Below, piece by piece: positions 10,701 through 22,458 of a stretch of DNA of 64,000 bases. Location of the stretch: positions 419,501-483,500 of the forward strand of contig JAFEMH010000985.1 of the NCBI GenBank assembly GCA_022495995.1, read 5' to 3'. The notes beneath the pieces are model-generated. The model saw only the letters and a list, made by a program, of their open reading frames with translations. It was not told the origin of the DNA and did not search any database. Every line of letters starts with the position of its first letter. Positions within the stretch are counted from its first letter, which is position 1. Origin of the DNA: Adenophora triphylla var. japonica (taxonomy: Eukaryota; Streptophyta; Magnoliopsida; Asterales; Campanulaceae). The translations under genes were made by a program, and so were the position numbers.

Positions 10701-11768
10701 TCATATTGAGGACGATGAGTTTAGACTAACTTGGGTTTGCAGTAATGAAGTGAAAGAAAAACTTTTGAATTTTTCTAGTAAATGCGGTGTTGCAACATGA
10801 TCAGGTTCAGCATAGTCAGGTTCAGAATAATCAAGGTTCTTTTGTAGTGCGAGTGCATACTCGAGACCTACCACAACCTCAGCCATTGTAGGACGTTCCT
10901 TGGGACACGATTATGTAAGCAGCTTAGTGCAATTTGTGAAAACTTGCTCGAGCAACTGAGCAAAATTTGACCGCTCAAAGAAGAATCAATAATCTGAAGT
11001 AGATTCCCTTCTATGATACAATCTTGAGCCCATCCAACTAAACCCCATTGGTCTTCATCAAGACTTTTATCCACTGCACGTCTGACGTCTCTCACAAAAT
11101 GCCTCAAGCAAAACTACCCCAAATGCATACACATCAGACTTCCTGGTCAATCTACCGGTCGAGAGATACTCTGGATCTAGATACCCAAAACTGCCCTTAA
11201 CAGCGGTGCTAACAGAAGTGAATGGCTGATTAGTGGGGCCTACTTTCGACAATCCAAAATCAGAAATTTTGGCTTCCCAATTATCATCCAATAAAATATT
11301 TGAGCTCTTTACGTCACGGTGTATAACTCCGTGGTGGGTACCCGTACCAGTGTGTAGATAGTCCAAACCACGAGCAGCACCAATGCATACCTTGAGCCGC
11401 TTCAACCAAGATAGTCGAGTTCCAAGTTTGTGGAGATGATCAGCAAGGCTGCCATGGGGCATCAACTCGTAAATAAGTATCATCTCATTCTCTTCATTGC
11501 AATAACCAATCAGGGACACTAAGTGGCAGTGTTGTAACCTGGAAAGCATCTCAACTTCAGCTCAAAACTCAGAGGCACCTTGTTTGGACCCGGTGTCCAA
11601 GCGCTTGATTGCAGAACTTAAACCATCAGGAAAGGCACCTCTATAAACCTTCCCAAATCCACCCCGACCAATGACCAATTCCTCATCAAAGTTTTGCGTG
11701 GCTGATTCAATCTCAGCTAGTGAAAATTCACGACACAGTTTCTGCCATGAAAACTCTGATGATTGCAT
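10701..11768 (-). pseudogene. Broken kinase gene, second lineage (unit 1)
   Basis: Full-length kinase homologue of K1 with start context MQSSEFSWQKLCREFSLAEIE (11768). Lesions: a TGA in place of a Trp codon at 11562-11564, just after GSKQGASEF; an extra 7 bp near 11085 that shifts the frame; and an extra 2 bp near 10905 in the C-lobe. The 2-bp insertion is shared with the unit 2 copy, so the lineage died before duplication. [11 protein letters not shown] and SDFGLSK are still legible. It has the same 3' flank pattern as K1-K3, so K and this lineage are themselves old tandem duplicates. Confidence 0.85.
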
Positions 11769-12299
11769 CTTGTCGCCAGTTGTATTTTTATACAGAAATC
11801 CTAATAAATGAACTGCAGAGCTTCAAAAGAAATGAAAGTGCTTCTATTCTTTGCAGGCCAATCGGGTCCAAAGAAGAGGGCTTGACTTTTTGGAGGTAGA
11901 CTTCCTCAACCAACAACCACCTAATCATTAAGTTTGGGATTAAACTATTGGAGAAATGAAATTCCGGTAAGAATGACTACTAAGAATCAAAGTTACAAAA
12001 TTATGTGCCAGTGAGTATGCACATGTATTATTCTTAAACGGTAAGGATTGGTAAGACTCACCATTTTGAGTTTACCACACTTTTTCTGTTGTTTATAATA
12101 TCTTTTCATTTTGAAATATTATCTCATACTTTTTTGTAAGGACGATGTCTTACTTGATAAAATACTTCATTTCTCCCAAAATAAATGTTAGTTTTTTTTT
12201 TATCAACAACAAAATCAGACATTTGAATTGTATGCATTAAATAGTGTGTATGAGCTGTATGATACATCTCATACTCTATTATTACACACCTTCCATGAC
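11769..12299. other. Intergenic, upstream of broken kinase
   Basis: AT-rich sequence shared with 36363-36830 of unit 2. No gene, RNA or transposon end recognised. Confidence 0.5.
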
Positions 12300-12690
12300 A
12301 GCCCATCCATATGTGTCTTTGTATTCTCTTTCAGCGAGAGATTAGAAGCGGTTTCAGGAATCAATACGAAGTGATGCGATTTGTGGTCCCTCGGTTCAGG
12401 TAATAGAAATCCTCCAGTTAAATGGCACTGATCTGTTTTAAAGTCTTCAGCAAAAATATCAGAACTGTGCAATGTGCAATCGGCTTGACAAAAATCAAGG
12501 TAAGCGAAGCCACTGAAGGAACTGCAATTTATAAAAATAAAAAAAGACATACCCCACCGGCAATATATTAGAGTTGTTAAAGTTGCGATGCAAGACATTG
12601 TGTATTTTGTGCAAAAATGCTAGACTGCGGGCTGCTTCGATCATGATATTAAGCTCCACTGCCCATGATAGAGTTTACAAAGAATCACCT
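12300..12690 (-). pseudogene. Fragment of another kinase (subdomain VI region, unit 1)
   Basis: Reading leftwards from an AG acceptor near 12690, the text translates to an EAARSLAFLHKIHNVLH segment followed by degenerate FNNSNIL, which resembles EAARGLAFLH…[12 protein letters not shown] of RLCK-type kinases with the catalytic Asp lost. A second exon-like block (12300-12440) bounded by splice-like sites follows; in one frame it gives DTYGWAVMEG, reminiscent of GTYGYAAPEY. Frames are broken. Orthologous to 36835-37139. Confidence 0.45.
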
Positions 12691-12849
12691 GCAACCACAA
12701 CAAAGTTGTGTCAGATGTTGACTTCAATTTTTAAATCACTAAGTTCTTAAATATCAAGCTAAAGTTGTTGATTCATACTTGTTAAAAGGTTGTAGTGTAA
12801 GTTTCCATTCTCCATAAAAACGCTCTAATCTGAAATAGTTTCCATTCTT

Positions 12850-13014
12850 TGATACAATCTTGAGCCCATCCAACTAAACCCCATTACTCATCATCAAGAC
12901 TCTTATCCACTGCACGTCTCCTACACCACACCTCGAGCAATACCACCCCAAATGCATACACGTCAGACTTCTTTGTCAATCTACCAGTCATGGAATACTC
13001 TGGTTTTGCATGTA
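12850..13014 (-). pseudogene. Kinase C-lobe fragment (unit 1)
   Basis: Translates to [20 protein letters not shown], then [19 protein letters not shown], clearly subdomains VIII-X of the local kinase family. It is cut abruptly on both sides. The adjacent A9 gene ends just upstream on the same strand. Copy at 37240-37460 in unit 2. Confidence 0.75.
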
Positions 13015-13070
13015 TTAAGGTGTAATAAGCGTGAAAGTCCTTATTTGGTTGAGAAAAACAGGACTCTTTT

Positions 13071-14158
13071 CTATTTTCCTTTCTTTCCCTCAACTGCTCT
13101 TTTAATAAACAGTCTCAACGTGAGAGCAATAGTATCTCTTGAACAGCTAACATCTGTAGTAGTAGATTCTGTTTTCAAAAGTCGAATAATACCCCCAAAG
13201 CCGGTTATTGAAAACTCTGAGGGACTCTCGTACTGGATATCTACAACTGTCGCGGGCGAAAACTTTTCTGTTGCCACAACACCGTTTGTTCGGCTGTTCC
13301 TTATCCTAAAACCTTCAGTTTTAATCTCAAGGGTAGCTGGTTCCCATGTGTCTTGAGATCCAGTCCACAAATGCAGTTTGTAGGAAGCTTGACCTGCGAT
13401 TAGGGTTCTCTCTATGTGGCGACTCATTTCAGGATCACAAGAAATCTTTCTATTCGAGTTGGCAAAGCATTTAATGAGTTCACCTTTTCAGCTTTTCTCT
13501 GCTTATCATCCAAAGGTTGAACTTCAACAGCAAGGTATGTGTCAACATCATCTGAAGTAACAACATAGGTCGGTTGCTTTGCCCGTTCTATATAGTTAAC
13601 TGACCCGTCTTCCATATGTCGAACCCACTGAAACATACAAATTGTTGTGCCATTAATTGAGTATCCGCTTGCTTGAAGTTCTCTTCCAGGAAAAGCTTCC
13701 CCAATGATTTGAAGACCTTCTATTACAGGCAACAGCTTGTACCCATTGCCATCTTCATCAGACCCTGCAATCAAGGATGATGGTCCTTCAAGAATGGATG
13801 GCAGACGTGGGGGACTGACGTGAGTTTCATTGCTTTTCTGTCCAGCCACAACATGATCAACGCTCTGTAAAGTTTTACCTACAATAAGAATAATATTACT
13901 TCGTGGTGACAAAAAGATAAGCTTGAACGATCGTTCCAAGAGTTAACCACAATGAAATAGTTGCAAATCTCAGATATCTGTATCTCCAGATTATCCTGAA
14001 TCCAGCACTCCTATCAGGTTATCACTCAATCCAAATAATCCAAACAAGCTTTGTAATTCACAGGGGACATGTTTCTTAGCTAGATAGTTTCTCAAGAAGT
14101 TGAAAACGCAAAAGCGAGAAAGAGAAGACAATTTACCAATTTCAGAAGCCCGTGTCAT
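13071..14158 (-). pseudogene. AIR9-like A9/Ig-domain gene, one-domain and frameshifted (unit 1)
   Basis: Homologue of the gene at 37495-39144. A short first exon (14158 to about 14137, MTRASEIG) has a GTAAAT donor. Exon 2 starts near 13878 (KTLQSVDHVVAG). One A9-like domain (FPGRELQASGYSINGTT, MFQWVRH, VVTSDDVDTYLAVEVQPLD) is followed by the PH-like C-terminal part (SYKLHL…[17 protein letters not shown]). An 8-bp insertion near 13485 shifts the frame between them. Compared with unit 2 one A9 repeat is missing, as if lost by recombination between the two repeats. AIR9 is a microtubule-associated protein; this relation is inferred from the repeat pattern. Confidence 0.65.
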
Positions 14159-14967
14159 TTTCCTACTGTATAGTTAATAATATCATAGTTCTAAGGAAAA
14201 ACAGAGTTTATACACGTAAAATCTGATTGCCACAGTGGGTGTAATTTCATCCCTTTATCTTTCATAGTCCCTCTGTCCCTAAACAAGCCAATATTTATTT
14301 TAAGAGACATCTTGATAAATTTGACGTTTAACCAAAATGAATGTCCAAATTTGTTCTTGATCAAGAGCAAATAGGGCATTCATTTTGGGACGGAGTGAGT
14401 AGCACATATACATAAGTACCCCCAACTATCCACTTTATAGACCAGACTTAGGATACGTTTGGTACGGAGGAATCCCGTCAGCATTGAATGGGTATTCATG
14501 CTAACCCATTTCATGAATGATTTCGTAATCAAGGATAAAAATCTCATTCCACATAGAATGCTCATTCAAGGAGAAAGGCAGAATGACAGTTCCATCTCTT
14601 GACGCGTCAGTTAGTCTATCCTTTGCAGCTTAGGAAGTTTTGAAGAAAGCTAGAATGCCCTTTCCATCACCTTTGTAGTTTCATGTACATCTAGTATTAC
14701 ATTCATTTCCGTTCTAGCTTCTGTACCAACAAGCCCTTATAGTATTGCAAGTAAATATTGTAATATGATACTTAAAAGAGAACTATTAACAACCTTAAAA
14801 ATGGATACTCATTTAGGGACAAAAGTTGTCGCAAAATGAACACTCACTTTAAGGACAAAGAGAGTACTAATTACTGTCAGATCTCTGATTGTGCAGCCAT
14901 TGTCATACTAGAAAAAAAAAATTGTTCCCGAATAAAAATCTGCGCTCTTGCTAACATAAAAGTGAGT

Positions 14968-16014
14968 CTATATATTCATGAGCATGTGTTGAAACTTCTG
15001 AATCTTTCTAATATATGAGATTTTTTTGGCCGGTGTTGAAACATAATCAGGTTCAGCATAATCAGGTTCAGAATAATCAAGACTCTCTTGTAATGCAAGT
15101 GCAGACTCGAGATCTACCACAACCTCAGCCATTGTAGGACGTTCCTTGGGACGATTATGTACGCACCTCAGTGCAATTTGTGAAAACTTGCTCGAGCAAT
15201 TGAGCAAGATTTGCCCACTCAGAGTTGAATCAATAATCTCAAGTAAATTCCCTTCTTTGATGCAGTCTTTTGCCCATCCAACTAAACCCCATTGCTCTTC
15301 GTCACGACTTCTATCCACTGCACGTCTCCCACACAACACCTCGAGCAATACCACCCCAAATGAATACACGTCAGACTTCCTTGTCAATCTACCAGTCAGG
15401 GAATACTCTGGATCTAGATAGCCAGTAGTGCCCTTAATGGCGGTGCTAACAGAAGTGGATGGCTGATTAGTGGGGCCGATTTTCGACAACCCAAAATCAG
15501 AAATCTTGGCTTCCCAATTATCATCCAATAAAATGTTTGAGCTCTTTATGTCACGGTGTATGACTCCGTGATGGGTACCTGTACCGGAGTGTAGATAGTC
15601 CAAACCGCGCGCAGCACCTATGCATATCCTGAGCCTCTGCAACCAAGATAATCGAGTTCTGAGTTTGTGGAGATGATCAGCAAGGCTGCCATGGGGCATC
15701 AACTCGTAAACAAGTATCATCTCATTCTCATCGTCGCAATAACCAGTCAGGGACACTAGGTGACAATGTCTTAACCTAGAAAGCATCTCAATTTCAGCCC
15801 GAAACTCAGAGGCACCTTGCTTAGATCCGGAGTCCAAGCGCTTAATTGCAGCAGATGAACCATCATCAAAGGTACCTCTATAAACCTTCCCAAATCCACC
15901 TTGACCAATGACCAATTCCTCATCAAAGTTTTGCGTGGCCGATTCAATCTCAGACAGAGAAAAATGACAGCATAGTTTATTCCCTGCCAATTTCATCTTA
16001 TCAGTAGGAATCAT
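14968..16014 (-). CDS. Receptor-like cytoplasmic kinase K2
   Basis: Intact 348-aa frame, ATG at 16014. It has all kinase motifs listed for K1 (GQGGFGKV, AAIKRLD, HRDIKSSN, SDFGLSK, DPEYS). It is essentially identical to K3 over the first 325 residues, implying very recent duplication or gene conversion. A deletion of about 50 bp near 14990 shortens the tail to IQKFQHMLMNI. It also removes the donor-like GTAAAT seen in K1 and K3, so K2 cannot use that possible splice. Upstream are a Tourist-like MITE and a second MITE. Confidence 0.9.
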   Translation of the reverse strand: MIPTDKMKLAGNKLCCHFSLSEIESATQNFDEELVIGQGGFGKVYRGTFDDGSSAAIKRLDSGSKQGASEFRAEIEMLSRLRHCHLVSLTGYCDDENEMILVYELMPHGSLADHLHKLRTRLSWLQRLRICIGAARGLDYLHSGTGTHHGVIHRDIKSSNILLDDNWEAKISDFGLSKIGPTNQPSTSVSTAIKGTTGYLDPEYSLTGRLTRKSDVYSFGVVLLEVLCGRRAVDRSRDEEQWGLVGWAKDCIKEGNLLEIIDSTLSGQILLNCSSKFSQIALRCVHNRPKERPTMAEVVVDLESALALQESLDYSEPDYAEPDYVSTPAKKISYIRKIQKFQHMLMNI

Positions 16015-16171
16015 ATTTCCTAAACAGAAAACCTAATCAATGAACAGCAGAGCTTCAAGAACTTCGATTCATAACAGATAATTGGGTCAATTGAGGTGGC
16101 TTAACTTTTGGGAGATGACTTCCTCGCCAAATATATGTGTGGCTGATTCAATCTCAGACAGATTATTCTAA

Positions 16172-16591
16172 GGGAGTTTTTGTTTTTTTAAGTGATAAGT
16201 CTTTGAAATCGATTTCGGTTAAAAAATGTTGAATGATTAAGAGAGGCGAAAATCGAATTTACAATTGGATAAGTTGTTTGATTTTCTATACGAATTCATT
16301 ATCTGAAACAGTTAAAAAAATAAAAAATAATTAAAAAAAATACACGTAAATGCAATATGAACCAGTAAACAGTTTAAAAAACAATAACCAAAACTAAATA
16401 TGAAATAGTGGCTTTCAGAGACTTTCAGAGGCAATTCAGCAATATTTTAACCACTTAAAATTAAGAGGGACTTTAAGAGCCTAACAAGTCTTTATTTCAA
16501 AAAAAAAACAAACACACTTATTTCTCTAATCCTCTTAATGAATAAGTGTTAAGAGGCAAACAAGGCTTAAAATAAAAAAACAAACGCCCCC
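16172..16591. mobile_element. Tourist-like MITE in K2 upstream region
   Basis: TSD TAA at 16169-16171 and 16592-16594. TIRs start GGGAGTTTTTGTTTTTTTAA and inverted GGGGGCGTTTGTTTTTTTAT. Present before K3 (41195-41603) and absent before K1, where the empty site reads TTATTATAAGTGGAAG at about 1514-1529. It therefore dates the K2/K3 common ancestor after the split from K1. Confidence 0.85.
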
Positions 16592-16648
16592 TAAGTGGAA
16601 GTAATCAGAAGTTAAATCAGTAACCAGACTGATTGTTTTTTACCTTTT

Positions 16649-17061
16649 TGAAAACCGGTAGCAAGGGAAGAAAAAAGGGAAGTATTTTAAAATAATTTCT
16701 TTATAAACTTGTTGTCGAGATTTTTAAGGAAGAAATTAGAGGAAAAGAAAAGAAAATTTTTGAGCAATTTACCTTTTACTGTTTTTACATAATCATCCCA
16801 AAAATTCACAATCGAGAGAAAATGGAAGGAAATAAAATATTGTAAAACAAACGTTTTTAATAAACCAATTTTATCCCTCATATATAACATAACCTCATTT
16901 TTTCTTTCATAATGGGTACAAATGTAATTTTAATTTTTTTTTTCTCTTTTCTTCCTAACTCGGGAGCACTCCTGGGAGAAATTAAATTTCTTCCCTTCCC
17001 TTTCTTCCCCTTCCCTTCTTTTTCTTTCTTTTTTCTCCCTTTAAAACTCAAGAACATACCC
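16649..17061. mobile_element. MITE orthologous to 1578-1972 (unit 2)
   Basis: Same position and right end (AACATACCC) as in unit 1. The left terminus has lost the GGGTGTG sequence. Confidence 0.55.
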
Positions 17062-17102
17062 TTTTACTGGTTGAACTTATTCAAGAAAAATCAAAACAAA
17101 AC

Positions 17103-17176
17103 TGAAAGTTTAGTGTAGATAGAAAATCAAGTTCAACAAAACAGAAAACAGATATGTGTACAGATGTGAGACACAG
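17103..17176 (-). repeat. SIRE-like LTR-a fragment, cut by composite insertion (unit 2)
   Basis: Starts TGAAAGTTTAGTG. Similarity to 42114-42186 stops at GAGACACA. LTR text resumes at 22459, with about 230 bp missing in between. Confidence 0.65.
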
Positions 17177-17353
17177 GCGCGTGCGGTACACGCGCCGACA
17201 TAGGCGCGTGTTCGCCAGCCATTTTTTTTTTTTTTTGGAAAATGACACGTGGCGACTTCTGATTGGCTAATTTTATTTCAGTTTTTTTTTCCATCCGTTT
17301 TTTTGACCTCAATTATTTTATAATAAATTAATTTTTTTTAAAAAAAAATTACA

Positions 17354-17690
17354 CCGATGGATGTGCGATCATACAAGAAAGGATCGGTTGGGGAATGAGG
17401 TGATCAGAGGTAAAGTAGGAGTTGCGCCCATTGAGGATAAAATGAGGGAAAATCGTCTACGGTGGTTTGGACATGTGAGAAGGAGACCGAGTGATGCACG
17501 GGTTAGGAGGCCGGAACAGTGGAGAAATGAGAAAATGGCGAGGGGTAGGGGAAGACCCAAACAAACTTGGATTAGAATAATTGAAAATGATATGAATTAT
17601 TTGGAGTGGATGAAAGTATGGTGTTGAAGAGGCCGGAGTGAAGGGTAAAAATCCATGTGGGGGGTTGATTTTTGGGATTTTTACCAATAA
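17354..17690 (+). pseudogene. RTE-type LINE remnant (reverse transcriptase C-terminal region)
   Basis: Translates to MCDHTRKDRLGNEVIRGKVG, then EDKMRENRLRWFGHVRRRP and ARGRGRPKQTW, the conserved C-terminal tail of plant RTE/LINE reverse transcriptases. Nothing of the endonuclease or catalytic RT domain is present. The matching 3' terminus may be 21963-22056. Confidence 0.75.
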
Positions 17691-20280
17691 GCCCCTCTTA
17701 TAAGGTGGAATTTATAAAAAAAAAACACCACATTTCAAATTTTACCTTGGGGTCCATAAATAAATTGAAATTCATTTTACCAAAAAAACCCTAGCTACTT
17801 TTAAAATATTTCATAACCGTATAACCATTTAAATAATGGCCAAACTACCCTCTCCGCAATTCGTTTCTCTCTCTATCTATCCGTAATTCGTTTCTCTCTC
17901 TATCCGCAATACGGCAACTTCCAGCGACATGGGTGCGACCTCATCTTCTGCGTAGAGCTCAGCCTGAGAACGACGGGCGGTGATTTTGGGTGGGGGCCGA
18001 GAAATTTTGGGTAGACGATGAAAGGGTGATACCGAGGAAGGTGGAGGTACTGATATGATGAGAGGCTGCAATCCTCATTTGGAACTTCATCATCTCCACT
18101 GAATCATGCATCCTTTCTTGATCCTTCCCTTGCAATCCACTGTAAGTCCCCCAAATTTCTACCTCCAATTTCAATAATCAATCGACAACTGATTCTTGAT
18201 TGTATCTGATTTCTTGAAATCTTGATTTGAATTGCTGTGGATTGACTTCAGTTCGTGTAGGATTTGGATTTGAAGTGTTTATTTGGTCTGATTTTTGTAA
18301 GGTTTTCTGTGTTTTTGTGTGTGTTGGCAGCGGGATTTAGTGTGTATTCATTAATTTGGGGGGAATTGGTTGGATTTGGCTGCTTATTTCTGATTCTGTC
18401 AAGCCTTGTTTTTTTTGTTCTTGGTTTGAATTGATTGTGAAGAACATACTGTATAAAGCTGAAAACCAACCTCTAAATAATCTTTTCAAGCATTCTCAAT
18501 CAATTCTACGATGAGCAATGAGCGTAGATTATGAAGACGGAATCTCCGTGACATTTGTGAACCTTTTAGTTGAACCAAAGGCACTCTAAGTCCCTTCAGA
18601 AAGCAGTCTTGGAACTCCATAGCTTTGTTCATTTTTATTTGATCATTTTCTGATAAATTCATTTATTTTGTCGTATTTTTCATCATGTATACTTCTTCTG
18701 TATAGTTACGTTTTATATTCCGAATACCAATACAAAAATACAGAGCTCGCGAGTAGTTTCTTATATTACAAGATGCTGTTGAACATTACATAAGTTTAAC
18801 TTAAAACCAGGACAAGGAACACACAGTGCCATAGTTCTGTTTCGGCTCCTAGCTCGTGTTGACGAGAGGAAGCGAAAATAGTCATTGTCATTATTACACG
18901 CCTCACAAATACTACGAGACTAAATCATATCATACAGAAAACTCGTAAGTACTGATTAATACAACTTAAACGGTAGCCTTCATTTTTAGCTATGCTTACA
19001 TGAAACTTACTAAATATAAGTTCTTAAACCTCTCTGAATCCGAGTTGGTATAGAAATCATTCATAAACATTAGTCTAAATCTGTCATAATCTTATATAAA
19101 GAAAATCAATGCAAATATTTTGGTTCTTACAGACATGAGTAAAAATAATGGAAATGATGCACGTAGGCAGCGGCTATATATTTTATTTATGCACTAGAGA
19201 TCCTTTAAATGGATGTACAATGGATTAAGTAGAGGTTTTACAAAGGACTTCTGCAATGTACGGTATCACATGCTCTCTTATTAGTACATGATGCTGTTAG
19301 AGACATTGGAACATTGTGCTTCTCTTTGAAAAATCATAGGTCAATCATTTTCTTGCCTCGTCTACAAATGTAACAAGGAGAAAGAATTCGTCAGTAAGTC
19401 AAAACCCATCAGGCCCAGGTCACAGTAATTTGATTTCATAGTAGATTGACTTTCGGAACAGGAAATAAGATTTTTTTTTGGGACGAAGTGAGTATTCTTT
19501 TTTGCCTTCTTTTAGATCCATGTTAAATTATGTGATTTGATCATAGTTTCTTTATAGAAATTCCTTGAAGAAGGAATTAAAAAAAAAAAGCTATGTTGGA
19601 GATCATTGGTAAGAAAAATGTATGTTTCCATAAAATTTGTAGGATGGCCAGTTAGGTCTGCAGTTGCAGGCATAAACGTTCCATTGTGCAATATTTGGCT
19701 GAAGATATATGAATGATTGTACCTGTAGGAAACCTTGTTAGATGCAATACTAGTTAATTACCTTCTGATGCAAAAATTCAGTAATTTTATAGATTCATTC
19801 ACCTTGATGTTTTTCATAATTCTTTTGATGTTTTAGATATCTTATGATTTAGTAATTACTAGATGGTTCATTCACTTTGATGTTTTTTCGATTCATAGCT
19901 TGGAGAGATGTTCCACGAAGACTATATTATAAATAGCAAAACCGAGAGAAAAATATACACCGTTACAATGTATATCAACCTTAACATTCCCCTCACCTCA
20001 CGTGTGACATGTCCACGCGTGGAGAGTTAAAACAAAATGCCTCACCAGGGGAATCACAAACCAGTCCTAATGCGCAGTATTTTGGATAGCAAATGTTATG
20101 TAAAACAAGTTATTATCTCATCTAAGTTAGGACCAGATAATGTATATCAATCTAATCAGCAGTTAAATGTGGGGTTAATTCCATTACCCACCCTTGATGT
20201 TTTGTCAAATTTCAGTGCCCACCTTCTCCTTCATATTTTATACTTTCAGTTTCAATTATATCTACAGAACGGCGGGCACT
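17691..20280. other. Unassigned sequence, possible captured exon at 17.85-18.15 kb
   Basis: CT-rich leader-like sequence at 17820-17910 and a GTAAGT donor-like site at 18141 resemble the start of a plant gene, but no frame is convincing. The rest (18480-20280) shows no recognisable gene. A block near 19985 contains CCTCACCTCACGTGTGACA. Confidence 0.3.
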
Positions 20281-20379
20281 GAAATTGGAACGTTTATTTC
20301 TTGAGGGGAGAGAGTATTAGATTTCTTCTCTCTCTCTCTCTCTCTCATGTGAATAACATGGAAATGTTTTTCACACTTC

Positions 20380-21190
20380 TACAACTGTGAGGTCAGTTTC
20401 ACAGTTATTTATTATTAATGTGAAATGGTTTGGTTTTTGAACTTTCTAAACTGAGAACTGTAAGGTCAATTTCACAGTTAATTTGGTACTTAGTATGTTT
20501 GGTTTACCAGTTATTTATTAGTTGTTGATGATTGTTTGTTCACAACTGTGAAGTCAATTTCTCAGTTATAGTTATGAGTGTTATTTTTGTGTCATTCCTT
20601 TAGGACAACTGTAGAACAAGTTTCACGGTTGTTGGGTTTGATGTAAATAACCGTGTAATGATTTTCACAGTTATTGTGCATAACTGTGAATTCCATTTCA
20701 CAGTTATTTTTATGTCATTCCTTTAGGACAACTGTAGAACAAGTTTCACGGTTGTTGGGTTTGATGTAAATAACTGTGTAATGATTTTCACAGTTATTGT
20801 GCATAACTGTGTAATGATTTGCACATTTCCAAGCTGAGAATTATATTTGTGTACAACTGTGAGGTCAATTTCTCAGTTATAGTTATAGTTATGAGTGTTA
20901 TTTTTGTGTCATTCCTTTAGGACAACTGTAGAACAAGTTTCACGGTTGTTGGGTTTAATGTAAATAAATGTGTAATCATTTTCACAGTTATTGTGCATAA
21001 CTGTGAATTCCATTTCACAGTTATTTTTATGTCATTCCTTTAGGACAACTGTAGAACAAGTTTCACGGTTGTTGGGTTTGATGTAAATAACTGTGTAATG
21101 ATTTTCACAGTTATTGTGCATAATTCTATAATTGTGTGATAGATTCACTGTTTTATGTCATTCTTTTATAGAACAACTGTGAAATCTATT
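20380..21190. repeat. Minisatellite with ACTGTGA/TCACAGT inverted motifs
   Basis: A block beginning GTCATTCCTTTAGGACAACT recurs at 20591, 20714, 20908 and 21031, and degenerately near 21157. Spacing alternates 123, 194 and 123 bp. Each block includes AACTGTG and CACAGTT in inverted order, so strands can fold. A CT run lies just upstream (20325-20346). Confidence 0.8.
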
Positions 21191-21202
21191 TCACATTTGT
21201 TG

Positions 21203-21361
21203 GCCAAAGAGCTCTTGCTCAAGTGGCATCAAATGTCCCTTTCAATATGAGATGTCATGGGTTCGAACCTCACCAAATGCAATTTTTAGCACTTTGAAGT
21301 GCAACTCTTGTAATAGATTAAGATTAATAAAATACCCAATTAAAAAAAAAAATTAAAAAAA
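21203..21361 (+). mobile_element. tRNA-derived SINE, about 160 bp
   Basis: Flanked by the 16-bp target duplication TATTTCACATTTGTTG (21187-21202 and 21362-21377). Internal Pol III promoter: A-box-like GCTCAAGTGGCA near 21217 and B box GGTTCGAACC at 21260-21269. A-rich 3' tail. It inserted into the minisatellite. Confidence 0.85.
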
Positions 21362-21727
21362 TATTTCACATTTGTTGAAATAAAATTTTATTTTATTTAT
21401 GAAATTTGAAATATATGATGAGTAAACTTGTTTGATTCGTCTTGGCGATGCGATTAAAACAGTGGTTTCGGATAATTTTTTCGACTTTTAGATTTTGAGA
21501 TATTGCATTTTAAAAATTTAAGAGAAAAAAAAAGGAAGAGAGAGAAAAGGAGAGAGAAACAAATCAGGCAAGGCGCTGAACTAGCGTCCGTCACGTCACG
21601 GTCACGAGAGAGAGGTATGAGGGGGCAATTTGGTCCAGAAAAAATTGAGGGACTTTTTGGCTGTTTTGATAATGTTAGTCCTTAAAGGTAGTTTTTATTT
21701 GGATGGGGGACTAATTGGTCAAAGCCT

Positions 21728-21962
21728 CTTGATTTTTTTATTTTTTATTTTTTTATTTTTTATTTTTTACTTTTTTATTTTTATTTTTTTATTTATTTTT
21801 TATTATTTTTTATTTTTTATTTATTTTTTATTTTTTATTTTTTATTTTTTATTTTTTTATTTTTTTATTTATTTATTTATTTATTTTTATTTTTTTTATT
21901 TTTTTTATTTTTTTAATTTAATTTAATTTAATTTTTTATTTATTTATTTATTTATTTATTTT
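21728..21962. repeat. T-rich (ATTTTT)n low-complexity tract
   Basis: Irregular ATTT to ATTTTTT repeats with no coding meaning. They lie immediately before the RTE-like 3' end. Confidence 0.9.
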
Positions 21963-22022
21963 TTCACGATAACATTTGAGGATTCATGTTAGCCGACCCC
22001 AAATTATTTTGGGACTAAGGCT

Positions 22023-22056
<34 letters not shown>
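21963..22056 (+). mobile_element. RTE-type LINE 3' terminus with (GTT)n tail
   Basis: The text GCCGACCCCAAATTATTTTG, then GGGACTAAGGCTTTGTTGTTG with about ten GTT units, is the typical plant RTE 3' end. Probably the end of the element whose RT tail is at 17354-17690, later split by other sequence. Confidence 0.65.
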
Positions 22057-22431
22057 ATAAATAGAGTCTATTTTTGTTTGATTTGGACACAAAAAAAAAA
22101 TTCCTCTTTTTTAAATGAAAATTTCCCCCCTTTTTTTACCTCAATTATTTCATAATAAATTATTTTTTTTATTAAAAAAATATGTTTTCAATTCCATAGC
22201 ATTGAAAAATGGATGTCAAATTTAATTATTACTGAATAGAACGGGAATTTACTTATAAAACACGCTTCGTTCATTCTAACTATGCCTTAAATATATTTTT
22301 ATTTTAGTGACCTTCAATCTGCTATTTTTACTAATAATATAGTTTTCAAAAAAGTGTTTTACAATATACACAAACATTTCTATTTCCTGTTATATTTGTA
22401 TGAATTATCGTCAATATGTGTTAATAGCTGT

Positions 22432-22458
22432 CCGTGCATCGCACGGGGGTATTGCTAG
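22432..22458 (+). mobile_element. Helitron 3' end
   Basis: Hairpin CCGTGCATCGCACGG (22432-22446) 9 bp before CTAG (22455-22458), followed by T. Same hairpin family as the Helitron ending at 33452. Confidence 0.7.

Larger units (their letters stand above)
17177..22458. mobile_element. Composite 5.3-kb insertion in unit 2, ending in a Helitron 3' terminus
   Basis: Absent from the same LTR in units 1 and 3. It starts with GC-rich inverted text (GGCGCGTG…CACGCGCC) and ends with the Helitron-type hairpin and CTAG at 22458. It contains an RTE LINE remnant, unassigned sequence, a minisatellite, a SINE and T-rich repeats. Whether all of it moved as one Helitron is not shown: I found no convincing 5' TC terminus. 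Confidence 0.5.

Noticed and set aside
17177..17240. GC-rich inverted text read as a Helitron or CACTA terminus
   Set aside because: No TC or CACTA start and no target duplication; resembles the GC block of the Tourist MITE at 28800.
20591..21130. CRISPR-like regular repeats
   Set aside because: Spacing alternates, the 'spacers' are themselves repeated, and the context is a plant genome; it is a minisatellite.
21630..21926. Plus-strand open frame rich in Phe/Ile/Leu
   Set aside because: Produced by the (ATTTTT)n tract; low complexity, not a membrane protein.
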